Below, piece by piece: positions 25,701-39,200 of a DNA stretch of 64,000 nucleotides. The stretch covers positions 3,487,700 through 3,551,699 of the forward strand of contig NC_030857.1 of the NCBI RefSeq assembly GCF_000208745.1, given 5' to 3'. This stretch comes from Theobroma cacao. Taxonomy: Eukaryota; Streptophyta; Magnoliopsida; Malvales; Malvaceae. Positions within the stretch are counted from its first letter, which is position 1, and each line of letters begins with the position of its first letter. The notes beneath the pieces are model-generated. The model had not been told where the DNA came from. It did no database searches and saw nothing but the letters and a program-made list of their open reading frames with translations. The translations under genes and the position numbers were made by a program.

Positions 25701-28373
25701 TGTTCTAAGTCAGATGGAAACAAACTAAGGCCTTCCTCCTGTGTTCTCTCATTTGCCAAAACACATGAATACAGACCCAATCCCTCCTCCTTGCTCCCCC
25801 ATCCCTGAGCAAGAGACAGCAGATAGCTGTTCACTGAGCCACATCCAATCAACTTTCCACTCCCATGGACCTTCGATGGGTTTATTTTAACAAGTGCAGA
25901 AAGAGTCTCCAGTGTAGCTATAAGAATTTCAGGATCAGTGGATGAAAGTAGGAGCTTGAAATGCTGAAAGGAGAATAACAGAGTTATATCAGATAAACAA
26001 TGTTGGAGAAGCCCATAAATAACAAGTTAGTAGGACCTAAACAAGTTTGCAAGTCACTGTAGTTAAAAAAATAATTTCTGACTCCATCTCAACATACCTC
26101 CAACCCATCAAATGAACTCTTGTTGTGGCAATTCTCTGATATTGTTTGCATTACTCGTAATATTTGAAGAACTGCATGCTTTGGAAATGGACTATCATCT
26201 TCCAGAATTTTATCTGATAGGAGAAGGTCATTCCTACAAGACAAGTACGTCTTGAAATATGTATCAAAATGAAGAAACAGTGGCCTCCAATGATGAAAAT
26301 TCCCCTGAATTAAAAGTAACAAGTGAGTCAAGAACCACAAAAGGGGGTAACCAAGCAGAATAATTAGTATGAAATCACCTTACTGTACTCCCATCGAAAG
26401 CCTGAAAGAGGTATTGCTATATCCTGTAACGGACTCTGGATCACTTTATCAATAAATGATTTAATTTGAGGAGGCTGCAAGTGACAGCAAAATATTGGAT
26501 TTATTTTTCAGAAAAAGATTTAAAAAAAAATAAACATAGCTTCTTCTAATCCATCAGGCAAGCTCACGCAACCAGTATATATTCCATTCAAGCAAGCTCA
26601 TGACAAACAGTATGTAAATTGACATATACATGTGTTCCCAGAAGCATGTACATGACTGTACGTGCATGTTTGATATTTAATCCCTAAAGGACAATGGAAG
26701 TCAAACCAAATATGTGTCATAAAAAATAAACAATGTAGTGAAAGATAATCTAAAAATACCTAAATTTAAAGCATAAAACTAAGGACAAATTTGAAGCTCA
26801 ATAAATATGAAGGTCAAAACAGTGGGACTATGTAATGCCATGGGAACTCAAAACATCACCCCTTATTTGTTGCATAAAATGCTTGCTAAGTCTAGGCTAA
26901 CCGGTGGATTATAATTATTCATACCACTTTGTTAAAAGTGACATTTTGGTTTCCTTCTAGTGAAATGCACATGGCAATGCTTCTCTAATAATAATTAAGA
27001 GAAGAATCCAAAAATCTCACATTTAAAATGATTAAAAAATATATAAATCTTCTAATACTTTCACAATGTAGTAAGAGAAAATAGATACTCTCAAGCAGAT
27101 AAGAAGCACTTTGTCAAAGGTCTAAAAGTCATACAGATAGTGATATAATAATAGCTATTATATCTTTGAAATAATTTACATAAATATATCTTAAAGTCAA
27201 ATTTTTATTGACAGTTAGGATAGCGGATATATAGATAGATTATATATAATTATAATTCATTATCAGACCAAAAAGATTACAGAAGAACAAAGACATCCAA
27301 CTACAAGCACCAGCACTAAACCACACAACAAAAAAAATTCTAAAAGTATATGGTTGCAAAAGAACTAGCATTGAGCAATCTAAACTGTCTAAAAACTTTA
27401 GATTTAAATGGAAGAAAAAGAACTGTCCTCCCTAAACTCAAACAAATGCCATATATGTTTCACCATATGAAACAATTACATCCATATATTGAGAAAAACA
27501 ATTCTTAGAAAGTATGCGGTCTACATTAAAGCCTAGAACCATGCAGAAAATTTCAGTCCTAGTGGAATAAACCATGAAATGCACAATTTACTAGCATAAC
27601 TTCTTATCTAAAACAAAAAAAAAGACAATGTGACAGAAATCATCACATCCTGAGAAGAGAGTCCATGACAAACTACATGCTTCAATTTTCTAGTTTAGCA
27701 TTAAAATAAAAACAGTAATCTTTAAAACCTCCCGGTTCTTACTTAATATGAATCATTTTCCTGATTAAATGTGCATTATCCTGTCAGCCCAACATTGTGA
27801 AAGATTATAAGTGACACCAAACTATCGCCCTGATTGTTAGAGAAAACAATTGCAAAGCAAGGTACTGAATGCTTATTTCAAATTAGGGTCTTAAGTAGAT
27901 AGAATGTAACAAGCGTCCAAACAATATAAGGTCTTCGGTTTAAGCCACTACACTTTTTTGTCAAGAAAATGCACATAACGTAACAAATTTGTGACCACAA
28001 CAAATACTACAAGCTAACCATCAATTAGGTCTTAAAGCATTAATCTCTCTCAGTAGTATCAGCCAAACAGTCCATATACCAGCAACCCAAAAATAACAGA
28101 GAAAACGTAAAGAAACAAAGGCAACATTGGATACAAATTACTTCGACGAAAGAGTAAATATGAACCCTTATGGGTCACCAAACAATACAAGATTCCGATA
28201 AACCCTAATCAGAAATCATTTTAACGGAAAATTTTAAAAAATAATATATATTAAAAAAAAAACTTACGGGCTCAGAGTCGACTTTGATAGAAGGACCGGT
28301 GGAAGTTTCGCCAGACAAAAGCTGGCGAAGCCTAGAAGGCAAAGTCGATCTTATGCTCGCCATCTCACCTCTA
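13721..28373 (-). CDS. UPL1/UPL2: HECT-type E3 ubiquitin-protein ligase, UPL1/UPL2 type
   Basis: Sixteen exons, ascending: 13721-13823, 13922-14028, 14218-14347, 14450-14675, 14763-14843, 15001-15147, 15234-16353, 16639-16913, 16994-17247, 17498-17702, 17784-18089, 18177-19267, 19393-25963, 26098-26304, 26379-26474, 28268-28373. They total 3,674 residues, the size of Arabidopsis UPL1/UPL2 (about 3,660-3,680). Order: N-terminal armadillo-like DUF908/DUF913 region; a UBA domain near residue 1,300 (I-V-E-M-G-F-S) directly followed by a UIM ([12 protein letters not shown]); a long Asp/Glu tract near 2,160-2,245; two ubiquitin-binding motifs of the DUF4414 region ([18 protein letters not shown]); and a complete HECT domain from about 3,330 (G-G-L-T-R-E-W). 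The catalytic cysteine (C3641, in T-C-F-N-Q-L-D-L-P) and the C-terminal F-G-F-G are intact. The enzyme takes ubiquitin from an E2 onto this cysteine and transfers it to substrates. All 15 introns start with GT. UPL1 and UPL2 cannot be told apart here. Confidence 0.96.
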
Positions 28374-28539
28374 CTTCTCTACTTCCAACTACTACAAAGA
28401 CACACCCAAAAAGATTAAAAAATCAAAGAGATAAAGAACAAAATAATACCCTAAAAAACGGAAATCAGAGATTTTAAAAATCGAAAAAAAAAAACCCCCA
28501 AACAGATCGGATATTAGATAAAAAAAATATAGAGATACT

Positions 28540-28770
28540 GAAAGTCTGAAAGAAAGAAAGAAAGAAAGAGAGAGGACCTGAGAAAAGAGAGAGAGAAGAG
28601 CGACGGATGCTTGCACATCCAAAGTATGGAGCATGAAAATAGAAGGGAAGAGATTCGAGAGAGATTATTCAAGAGAAGAAAAGCGAGAGAAAACCCCAAA
28701 AGCAAATAGAAAGAAAAGAGATAAAATAGAGAGGGGAGGGGAGGGGGAGGGGGAGGGGGGGGGGGGGCTT
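28540..28770 (-). promoter_or_regulatory. Pyrimidine-rich core promoter/leader of the UPL gene with a G-run tract on the opposite strand
   Basis: Upstream of the UPL start the + strand shows a GAAA microsatellite (28547-28575), GA tracts, then GAGGGG-type repeats and a G homopolymer (28732-28767). Read in the gene's direction this is a CT/CTTT/CCCCT pyrimidine patch, common around plant transcription starts. The G tract on the template strand has many more than four runs of three or more G and could form a G-quadruplex. No clear TATA box is seen at this gene. Confidence 0.45.
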
Positions 28771-30737
28771 GCTCAAGTGCTTGTTTGGTTTGGTTTTTTC
28801 TATAATAGAGTTTTGTGTGGGATGTTTTATGTTTATATGGTGTTGAAGAAGAAAATCAAGGGATCAAAAGGGGGAAATTTTAGGGTCTCTTAGATAGGAG
28901 TGAAATAAAAAGGACGGAAAAATAGTAAAAGAAGGACTATGTTAGTGACGGTGTGAGAGAGAGAGCTGACACACACAGTGCTTTGACGATGCACAGCTAC
29001 AGGGGCCACATTGAAACACGGTTTTGCATTTCGCTGGCCCTTCTAGTTTACTCTTTTCCCCCTTTTTCCCTAGCTTCCTCTTTTTCTTTTTCTTTCTACT
29101 CCCTTCTTCTTTTTTTTCTTTATTTTTTTATCTTATAAAAAAAAATTGAATGAAAGTTTTTTTCAACGATATCGGTTTACTATAGCTGATAAAACTTCTT
29201 TATATTTTTCTTATTCTTTCTAAATGTAAATGTAAAAATTACAAAAGACGGTGAAACAAAGGCCATTCACCTTGAATTTTCAATTTATAATAATATTATA
29301 TTTTGCTTTAAATTCATTAACTTAATAAAATGTTTTTAATTTTTTAATTTTTTCAACTAACGAAATCATGAAAAATTTTGTCGTAATTAATTGGTAATTT
29401 TTTTATTCAAAAAATAAAAATTTTAAACTCAAAATTTTAAACAAAAATATATATTTATCATCGAATCAAATACCTATATTTGTTAATAAAGTAAATTTAT
29501 AAATCTTGGAACCCTAAAACATCAAAATTTAAGATCTTAATTATGGTAGACTCAAAATCTTAACGTCTTTTAAGAAATTTGTTTATTAATTTTTATGGTC
29601 ATAGTTATGAAAGTGCAAAAGTTGTCGGCTTGGCAAGATTTGCAATTTTGCCTTTCTTTTTACTTCAAGCCAGAATCTTGACTAAAACTAAAAAAAAAGA
29701 AAATAAAAGCACTATTGGTAAAACCAAATTTTGGTTCGGAATAGAAGATTCTGACATTTGAATATTGGTAGTGTACAGATTTTGAATCCTCAACCAATCT
29801 TTCTAGAAATCTTTAACCAATCCTATCTAAAAATGATTATTTAGTGAATATTCTTCACTATCACAATATTTATTTTATAGAAATTAAGAGTATGAACCAA
29901 GAATTAGTGAACACACACTGTTCATGTTTACCTTTAGTTCATGGTAGAATAACAGGAGAAGAAAAATAAAAGATAAAACAAGCACTTGAAAATTTTAAAC
30001 ATTTTATTTATATTTTTCTGCTTTCCTTCTTTTGGATTTTTTTTTATTAATATTATATTTAAAAAGCCTTTATGTACCTTAAAGCTATTAGTGAACACTG
30101 AGGACCGACTTTCTGGCTTTTTCATGGCCCAAATTGTACCAAAAGATTTACAATAGCTTTTATTTTTATTCATAAATCACAATTCACAAGCAATGGTAAT
30201 TGACTTTAGAGATAATTTATATTATTTAAGGAATATTAATAAATTTATACTTTTGTCACAAATTATTTTACATAATTTTTCAAAAAAGTAGTAAAATGAG
30301 ATTTAGATTAATAACAGTTAATTAACTATTACTTATAAAAATTTATTTAATTAAAAACAAAATAAAAAAATTTAATTAAATATAATAAAAATTTTATTTT
30401 AAAATTTTAAATAATATAAATTTTTAAAAATATTTTATTAAAAATTTTCTAATCTTATCAATCCACATTGGATGTTGGTTATCTTTTAAATGAATCCATT
30501 TTAACCATTTTTTTTTTCATTTTAACCATATCAAAATCCACAATTAAAAGTTGCAAAGTCACAAAATCCCAAGCAATTAAAGACAAAGGCCCAACATTTA
30601 ACAACTTTTCGTATAAATATAATCAAAGACTTCAGAACACTCAGAAAGTCACGGCTCAGAACCAATAGATTCAAAGCCAAAGTCCAAGGAAATTGACCCA
30701 TAATCACAAACACTATTTCCAAAGTCAACAAAACCAA

Positions 30738-30758
30738 AAATATATATATATATATATA
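30738..30758. repeat. AT dinucleotide microsatellite
   Basis: A run of about ten TA units in intergenic sequence. Confidence 0.8.
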
Positions 30759-33375
30759 ATAAAATAGCAACTTATACAATAACTATAGAAAATACATAGT
30801 AAGTACTACTTTTTAGTATTTATGAAATTATCCCGTGATAGAAAAATTTAAACTAAATTCAACAATGGGCATGGTCTAAAGCTCACCTAACCAAAGTAAC
30901 TTTAATCAATGGATTCTGGCTGTAACTTTCTTGCTTTAGTATCGGCGTGGGTTTCTCGGTATTTTAGCTTGGATTAGTCAATCTTGGAAAATGTCGCAGC
31001 CTGGGGCAACTCATCCTAAAATCGGAACGAAGTTTCCCAAACTTTTTAAGTGTCGGTATTGAAAACTTTTTCCCAAACTTTTCTTGTTTTCTCTTTTGCG
31101 AACAAATTACGGGCTAATTTAATTGAAGATTGAAGTAATTTGTACTAATTCTTTTGAATACTTGAACAAAGCGAACAAGCCCAATTTATTTCACTTTATA
31201 ATTTGTTGCGTGACAAAACCAATTAATATGGACTTAATTTCAGCTCAAAGTTAGAATTTCAGCTAAAATTCCCATTGTACCATGTTTGATATCGCGTTTG
31301 CTTGATCCCGTTTCATCGTACGGCAGGGCTATGATGCTTTTATTATACGGCACAAACAATTCTAACAATATAGGATTCTCTTTAGTTGCCTTTCTTCTTT
31401 CCTTCTTTGATGTGACAGAGGGTGTGCGTGTTTTAATTATTCCATATATCATTCATTAAAAATAAATGTAAATATTATATTCATGTTGAATTCCAATCAA
31501 AATACAATTTAAGTTTACAAAATAAAACAACATATTTAATTATAAATATTTGATTGTCGAATCGAGTTTATATCTAAACAGAATTTAAATTATTCAACAT
31601 ATATAATTAATTAACGTAAAAGAAAAAAATTGTATCTGTGAATATAAGATATGTTTTAATTATCTTGTATATGTTAGATTTTCTCAATTATGGACTTATA
31701 TTATTTTTTATAAAATAGGCTAAGCTTATTTGGTTTTGATTCATGAATATAATATCTTGTGATTGGATCTATTTATTCATGCATGTAATTAATAACGATA
31801 CATGAAAATAATGAATATGGATTTAATGTATAAGCCTATTTAAGAGGCCTATATCTTATGATGGGTGGGATTAGGGATTCATTATATAAAGAACAGTTAA
31901 TCCTCTTTCCTGTCCAAGCAAAAACATAAATTTTTCATCTATTAAAAAGTTACAAAAAAGAAAAGGAAATGAAGATCTTAGTCCATTGAAGACTAACAGT
32001 TAATCTAATCAATATTGTTTCCGTTATTAAATCATGGATCAGAAATCAAATATATTTTGTGTTTAAAATTTTTATTATGACAGATCATAGATTAGTATAA
32101 CTTTATTTATACATAAAGTTTTTTAACAAAATATACATTTATTTATCTATGTTTTTTTTTATATATATTTGAGAACAAATCGAGAGGGAAAATGAGAATT
32201 TTATTTTTATTTTTAAAATTAGAGATTTGAATTTTAAATTTGACCTTTTTAAAATGGAGAAACCATCATTAAACTAAATTTGATTTTTTTTGTACTTATA
32301 TGAATAATTAAATTTATTGACTTGTAATTTTATCAAGCAAGTTACCTCTTTTTTTTTGGTTCGGATCATACAAGTTACCTTAATTTGTCCAGTCCCTGAC
32401 GCTATGTTTACATCAAATTCAATGATAGGATTCATAGGAACTACAAACGCAATATCAAACAGGATCATAGCCCTTGTCCATTATATTTGTTCAATATTGA
32501 TATATATTTTTTTCTCAACGTTTTGATTTTTAAAAAGATAAAATATCCATAAAAGATAAGTACAATTTCTTAAGGAAAAAAAAAAAAAAGAAAGAAGGCA
32601 TGACATTGGCTTTTGCATTGGATCAGAAACCTCCTAAATGGACAAAGTTTGATGTCCAATCTCAAAAAATGCCAAACTGACTTAACCATACAAAGTGCCA
32701 TTGGCCAAGGACACTCACCATAGACTCGGCACATTGGCCATTGCATGCGCCACAGATGCCGTCCAGGCGAGCCAATGAGAGCTGCCAGTCGTACAAAAAT
32801 ATTCCAATATTGGCATACAGTGTAACTTATATAAATTAATATTTAATAAATAAATAAATTTAATTAAGTATTATTTTTAATCTATTCATACTCAAAATTA
32901 ATACAGTAAATTAATAATTTGTTAAATTTATAAAATAATACATTTTAAAAAAAACCATATAAGTTTAATTTGATATATAAATTAATAATTTTTTATTCAT
33001 TAAAATTATTTATATATATAGTTCAATTAAAAAGTTTTTGTAAAATATGATTCCAATATTACTTTTTTATCTTAAAATTGATTTATTTTAGACTTTATTT
33101 TTAACTTTCTTAATGTATTAAAAAGCTATGATGTAGTGTTTTTATATTGTAAGAGAAAATTATGCATAATAAATAAATGTATATTAAATTCAATGTTTGC
33201 AAAAAGAAAAATAAAGAATCTTTTGATAAATTAATTTTTTATTAATTAGTGTATAAATTAATAAATTATTAATTTATCGATTAAATAATATATTGATTAA
33301 TTTATAAATTTTTATGGATCAAGGGTATTAATTTAGAAATGTTTAACTGTAATATTCAAAATAATATGTACATTA

Positions 33376-33812
33376 TTTTTAAAAATTTAAATAAGTTTTT
33401 ATATTTTATTACGATCAATCAGGTTTTTATACCTTTATTTTGAACCAAATAAGTTTTTATATTTTTATTTTTAATCAAATAAGTCTTTATAATTAATGAT
33501 TGATTTAGTCAAAATGTCATTTATTATTTTATATCACATGATATTGATTTGAAATGTTAATATGTCATAATTTATATGATGTGACATGTTGATATGTTAT
33601 AATTGATAATAACATGACATGATAATATGACCATGTGGTATTTTCACTTTACACATGAATGTTATGTGGATATAATATGACAAGTAATATTTTAATTAAT
33701 GGTAATTGATGAACTATTAGTCATAAGGTTTTATTTGATCTAAATAAAAATATAAGACTTAATTAAACACAGTAAAAAAATCAAAACTTATTTAAATTTT
33801 TTAAAATAGTTA
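33376..33812. repeat. Fold-back (inverted-repeat) element, MITE-like
   Basis: The left arm (33376-33560, starting 'aaaaatttaaataagttttt') reappears in reverse complement at the right end (about 33660-33812), including the 'aaatttaaataagttt' outer part and an inner 'cat..tat.ttatatc.cat' part. The arms are imperfect. There is no coding capacity. Target-site duplications could not be defined because both flanks are low-complexity AT. Confidence 0.45.
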
Positions 33813-34339
33813 GAAATTTTTTTAAGCATTATGTCTTATCTTTTTTTTGTTCAGATGTTAATAAATTTGAGAGGAAAAATAAAAATAACACAATAGGCTT
33901 TGTTTGGTACCAAGACATGTTCCAGCCAAACATGGACTTAAAAAAGGGTTGAGAGAGCGACCAAGTAGAGTAAACAGCCGAATATTCGTTTGATGGGAGA
34001 ACTTTCTTCCATCTTTATCCCATTCTTCCAATGTTTTGTTCGTTTGGGTCCCGCTAGCAGAAGGTGAATGCAACAGAAAAAGTCACATCTAAGCAGAAGA
34101 AAGTTTTACGATTCAAGCAAAAGTCGCCTAATATTAAAATGACAATAAATGCATATTCTTTTTTAACAAGCACGTGGAAAGTCTGCTTGACGTCAATGTG
34201 CATTTCCTGAAGAAGAAGAAAGATAAAATCTTAAAGGTTAAGTTTAGTTAACGGAATTAATAAAAATAAAAAAAATAAATATTATGTAAAAATAAAATAA
34301 AATAAAAATAATTATTATGTAATTTGATATGATGAATGA

Positions 34340-35215
34340 AATAAATCAAGAATGGTTATTATGATTTATTACATTATTTGGTAGGTAAAAATAATTTTAA
34401 AATAAAAAATAAATAGAGTATAAAAGATAAAAATATATTTTATTATATATATAATTATTTATTTTTATTTTATATTACTTTTTAAATATTAATAATTTAT
34501 AANTGTAATTGTGAGTGTTTCGTTTTAATTAATTTAAGGTGATTTCATTTTTTTAAAGATAAAGGTGACTTCATTTAACTAATACTTTTTTTATTTTTTA
34601 TTATATTCAATCAAATTTTTATATTTTTATTTTAAATCGAATAAATTTTTATAATTAATGATTGAATATATGTTGTTAGTAAAAATGTTATTTATTATTT
34701 TATATCATGTGACGTGTTATGCTGACAAGACATAATGGATGATGATAGGACATTTTGATGTCATATTTAAAGATTTAAATTTAAATTTATATTTATGAGA
34801 CATCTTTTATGAATAAAATCATATAATTCGTTTCAGATTGGATTTTAATTTTTATAATAATATTAATAATTGAATAATTTAAGTATTAATATTTTATTTA
34901 TAATTTAATTATTAACAATCTTAAAATAATTAAATATTTTTATTTAATAAATTTAAATGTTATTATGATTAAAATATTAATAAATTAATTAATTTTTAAA
35001 TTTAAAATATTAATTTTTATAATATATAATATATAAATTTTCAAATTTATAAAAAATATTTTAATTTTTATTATTTTTTAAGACTATTCCTTAATCAAAA
35101 AAGTTATTCTTTAGTTTTAACATTTTTTAGGAATAGTCATTATAAAGGAATCGTTATTCCTTAGAGTAGGTGGTAATCAAACAAAGGAACGTTTATTCCT
35201 TTGGAATAGAGCCAT
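34340..35215. mobile_element. Possible degenerate hAT-type MITE
   Basis: The right end (35080-35215) is dense with small inverted repeats built on GGAATA/TATTCC, including the hairpin aaggaat-cgtt-attcctt, and reads 'ggtaatcaaacaaaggaac', a pattern common in plant MITE ends. The left end near 34340-34390 carries a diverged inverted counterpart ('gaatggttatta..ttacattatttggta'). A single arm of the neighbouring fold-back family (34588-34760) lies inside. Ends and target duplications are not secure. Confidence 0.28.
34588..34760. repeat. Single arm related to the fold-back repeat at 33376
   Basis: Shares a colinear series of blocks with 33403-33560 in the same orientation, including 'tttataattaatgattga' and 'atttattattttatatca'. 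It shows that the repeat is a dispersed family rather than a local hairpin. Confidence 0.5.
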
Positions 35216-36262
35216 TCCCCCAACCCTAAAACCTTCGCCCAAGCCATTTTTAGAACGAAATTGGGGATGAGATGCAACCGTTACATTTTTAATTCCTACT
35301 AAAGGAGGTTGGAAAAACAAATTGGGTCACAATCTTCAATTCAATTGTTTTGATTGTTTATATTAAGTTAACAATTTAATATTAATTCATAAAAAGAAGA
35401 ACGTGTAAATTTAATTTTACATCTTATCACAAAAAATTTATTCTATAAATTAAATTGAAAACACTTTTTATATTTTATTACGTATTTCACTTATCTAAAT
35501 AAATAGTCTTTTTAAAATTTAAATCTAATTTATTTTTTAAAAATATTTTAAAATTAAATTGAATTGTGATTAAAAAAATGATAAAAGCTTGATCTAACTT
35601 GACTTTATGAATTTGAATATATGTTTAATTATAACAGGCAATGTTACTTTTTCTTGAATTAAACAAGCCATGGCATAGAATCGAATCATAATATGCTTGA
35701 AAGCTACAATGCCACAAAGGACGTTATGATGGCCACGTCAGCTTCGAGATTTAGCTTTCAATTTGAAGCACGTTCTTGAGTGAGGTATGTCAAATCAAAA
35801 AGCCTCTTTGTGCAAACACTTCATTTCTTTCCTTCTTTATTTCTTTATTTCTTCCTTTACCGTCATTTCACCATTGGAGCTACTAGTAACACATAATTGA
35901 TACATAAGTTTTAAGTACTTATTAAACAAGTATAGAAAAGAATTTCAACCAGTGATGTTATGGTTACTACCAAATAATTAAGTTTGTTACTATTATTTTT
36001 GCTGTTATATATGGTTGTGTTGTACCTATAAGGAAAGTCTTTTGCACTATACCTGCAAGAACAAGAGAAATCTTCTGTGCCATCATCAAGATTTTTCTTG
36101 CATTCATAGTTCCACCATTGCTGATAAGATGCTGAACAAATCAAGGAGTAGGTCATGATCCTGGTTTGATTAGAAATTTCATGACTTTACATCAGCTTGT
36201 AGAGTTCAACTGCAATAGATGATGCTGTAACAAAGCTGAAAGATTACAGGAGGTCAAGAATA

Positions 36263-39200
36263 TTAGACCTGTGGTCTTGTCTGAACAACATAAACAATTC
36301 CATCTTTTATTACTCCTTCAATGTCCTGGGGACGACCATAAAGGGTTTCTATAATTTTCCCTGCCTCTGCAACTTTTGAGAAGAGTGAGATCTGGAAAGA
36401 TTTGTCAACAATCATTGGATCGATGGAGTAATCCAAAACCATGCTTTCCTCTTTGTCCATAAGTACACTGACATATTTAAGAAATGCAAATTACAAAGGC
36501 ATTTTTCAAAGAAAAAGTGCGAAGCAAGGTATGCATGCCAAAATAAAACCTAGGTCAAGGAACATTTGATGAGATCCTCATCACTAAATATACCATCATG
36601 ATCACCCATTTCGATGACAAGATGGATTGGTGGCTAGAATTATTTTGTTTGGAGAATACTATGAAAACAAGACATAAGAGGTGACAGTCCAATATTTGAT
36701 CATGCCAGCCTATAAATAAATAACTACTTATAATCCTTTTGTTGTTTGCAAAACATTGTCCAAAATTCACTTTAGAACAAACCTGTCATAAAGCCCGGCA
36801 CCTGCATATCCCTCAAGATCTTCACCATTTGAGTCAGAGCGAAAAATGATAGACGGCTTAGAGTATAGTCCTATTTGCTTGCTTGGATAACCAGTAACCT
36901 GAAGGTTATTGTGGAAAAAAAAAAAAATTTTCTTAGCCTCCTAAAATTTTGGTAAGCAAGAACTTAGAAAACAAAAGCCAATTGAATATTGATCTGGTAC
37001 GTTTATCCAGAATTACATGGGGCATGTATCGGCAGATAGGAGATGCAAAAGAAAAAAAAAGGCCTTACGATAGGACATTTTAGGTTGTTCTTTTTTGCAA
37101 TGAAGCTCATAGCGCGTCCTGGATATGCACCCACCAATGTCTCTCCCAAACCTTTCACAATCTGTTTTTAACCCAAGAACATAGATGAAAAATGCTCCTG
37201 AGATCACTAAGTACACATAGAACCAAAAGGGTAGGCTTACCTCTGCATATATTTCTGAGGTGTCGCCTGATAATGGGTTTTTTGTGTGAATGACAAAAGC
37301 ATAATCACCACAAATGACTTCTTGAACCAATACAGCCATGCGGAGGTCTTCGTGATTAAGCTTAGCTTTCTTACAACTAAAATATGCTCTTTCATTCCAC
37401 TTTGAAGCCCAAACCTGCATATATAGTAGAAGAAAAGTGACTCTTCAGAAGGGCACCAAGTTGTTTCAATAAATAATAACATGGCTTTTATATTGCCATA
37501 AACTTTCATTTCTACTGACTATCAACATCCGTAACAAAGGAATTCAAATAATATTATTAATTATGTTCTGGTTAGAATCCAACATGAGTGAAATGTGGAT
37601 AAATTTGAAGGATTAACACGTAAGGAAAAAACCTTGACCTAACCCCTTAAACTTCTTGATTAAGCTGATGTCAAGAACTTTGTTCTGGTTCTTTATCTGA
37701 CCTTCCAATTTTAAAAGTAGTATCAGAAACTAAAAGTTCTGTCTGGATAAGTAACAATGCGAAAAGGGGTGGCACCATGTTGGCTCCATAGATAGTAGGG
37801 TGTTTCTTGAATCCTGGTTTAGGAGAGGCAAAATTTAGCCTTTTGGTTGAATGCGTCATGTGAAGGTCCAGCTAGTGTCTAACTTCTATATATATCTTAA
37901 AACCCTCACTAGTGGACACCATTCATCTCAACTTGGCTGATAAAAAATGAGTAGATATCCTGTTTCAGATTGTGAAGTTGAACCAAAAAACCCTTGAAAC
38001 TGTCAAGAGTAGAGTGTGACCAACCTGAACCTTACAAGAGTTGTTAAAATTTATTGTTTAATAGGAAATTATGATGCCAGTAACAAAAGAGAAAAGGAAA
38101 AGGAAAAAGGATCAGTAGAAAGCATATGAAAATGCATTATATGCCAAAGAAAATTCGACCTTCCTTATTGCTTCCCAAGCACAGTTCCACCTGCCCTCAC
38201 CTTCATCACCAGGCCAGGGCATTCTAGCACTTCTCATTTTGCTCCTAAGTTCAGTGGTCTACCACAAAGTTCAAAAATACAAAATTCTCAGTTTGAAAGA
38301 TTAGTAAGTATGACATATTAACTATCCTGATATATATATGCATAAGCAATAAAAATTTTTGTAGGAAGTGTCTTCATATTCAGTATTGCTATAACATAGG
38401 ACCTGTTTGACAGCAACAATGCCATAGTGCAGTTAAATACCAATGAATTAAAATTACCAAAGACAAAGGAGCACTCATTTGTAGAATAGCTCCTTTTATT
38501 TCTTGAAGTTTGGAAACATCACCACCATGCACTAATTTGCGAAAAAATGTAATCTTGTTTGCTATATCCTGAAAAAATAAAGCATTAAAATTTAGAGAAA
38601 GAAACGCAAATTGCTGATATCCAGCTTGCATACTCATCTGAAACACAAATATCGAACTTCAGAATATAATTACACGAAAAAAAATCCATAAGATAATTTG
38701 AGAACTACAATTCCATTCCTAAGTATTTAGACTTTTTGAGTTGGTCTTAAAATCCATGGGTAGCATAAGATACCAGTCAGTTATGCACCATGCCTGGTGA
38801 AATTGTTACTGTTCTGCTTATCTCTACCTGCTCACTTTGTGAACCAAGATGTGTAGAGTCTGGAAGAAATAGAAAGAATGGAATATCCAAGTACTATTCA
38901 GGAAGGTGGAGGTAGAAGACCTATAATTATAGAAAAGACTGCAAGGGTTTCTGATTGCCTTTTTATTAATTCTGAGCATTATAAGCTTCTGAGGCCTCCA
39001 ACTTGAGTATTGAGCCCCTAACTAAGGAATTACATTTGACATGAAGAATGTGAATATTCAAAGATGTAAGTCTTAGACTCAGTAGAAAGCCAATTAAACT
39101 GAAAAACGTTCATGAAGGTTGACTGCCAAGGTTCTAAATATGGCTCACTCCAATGATCCCTAATGCGCCAGTGCTTAGTTTTCTAGATATGGATATATAT

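Larger units (their letters stand above)
28374..36262. other. Gene-poor AT-rich region
   Basis: Nearly 8 kb without a supportable gene. It holds the UPL promoter at its left, the GWD 3' flank at its right (from about 35,900), an AT microsatellite (30738-30758), a fold-back repeat (33376-33812), a related single arm (34588-34760) and a MITE-like stretch ending near 35215. A less AT-rich island lies at 32600-32810. One undetermined base is at 34503. Open frames here are short and show no recognisable motif. Confidence 0.55.

Noticed and set aside
28633..28893. 86-codon plus-strand frame rich in Glu, Arg and Gly upstream of UPL
   Set aside because: It translates the GA and G simple-repeat tract; low-complexity sequence with no family match.
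35911..36156. 81-codon minus-strand frame downstream of GWD2
   Set aside because: Lies after the GWD2 stop at 36263, so it is probably 3' UTR or flank. No domain recognised.
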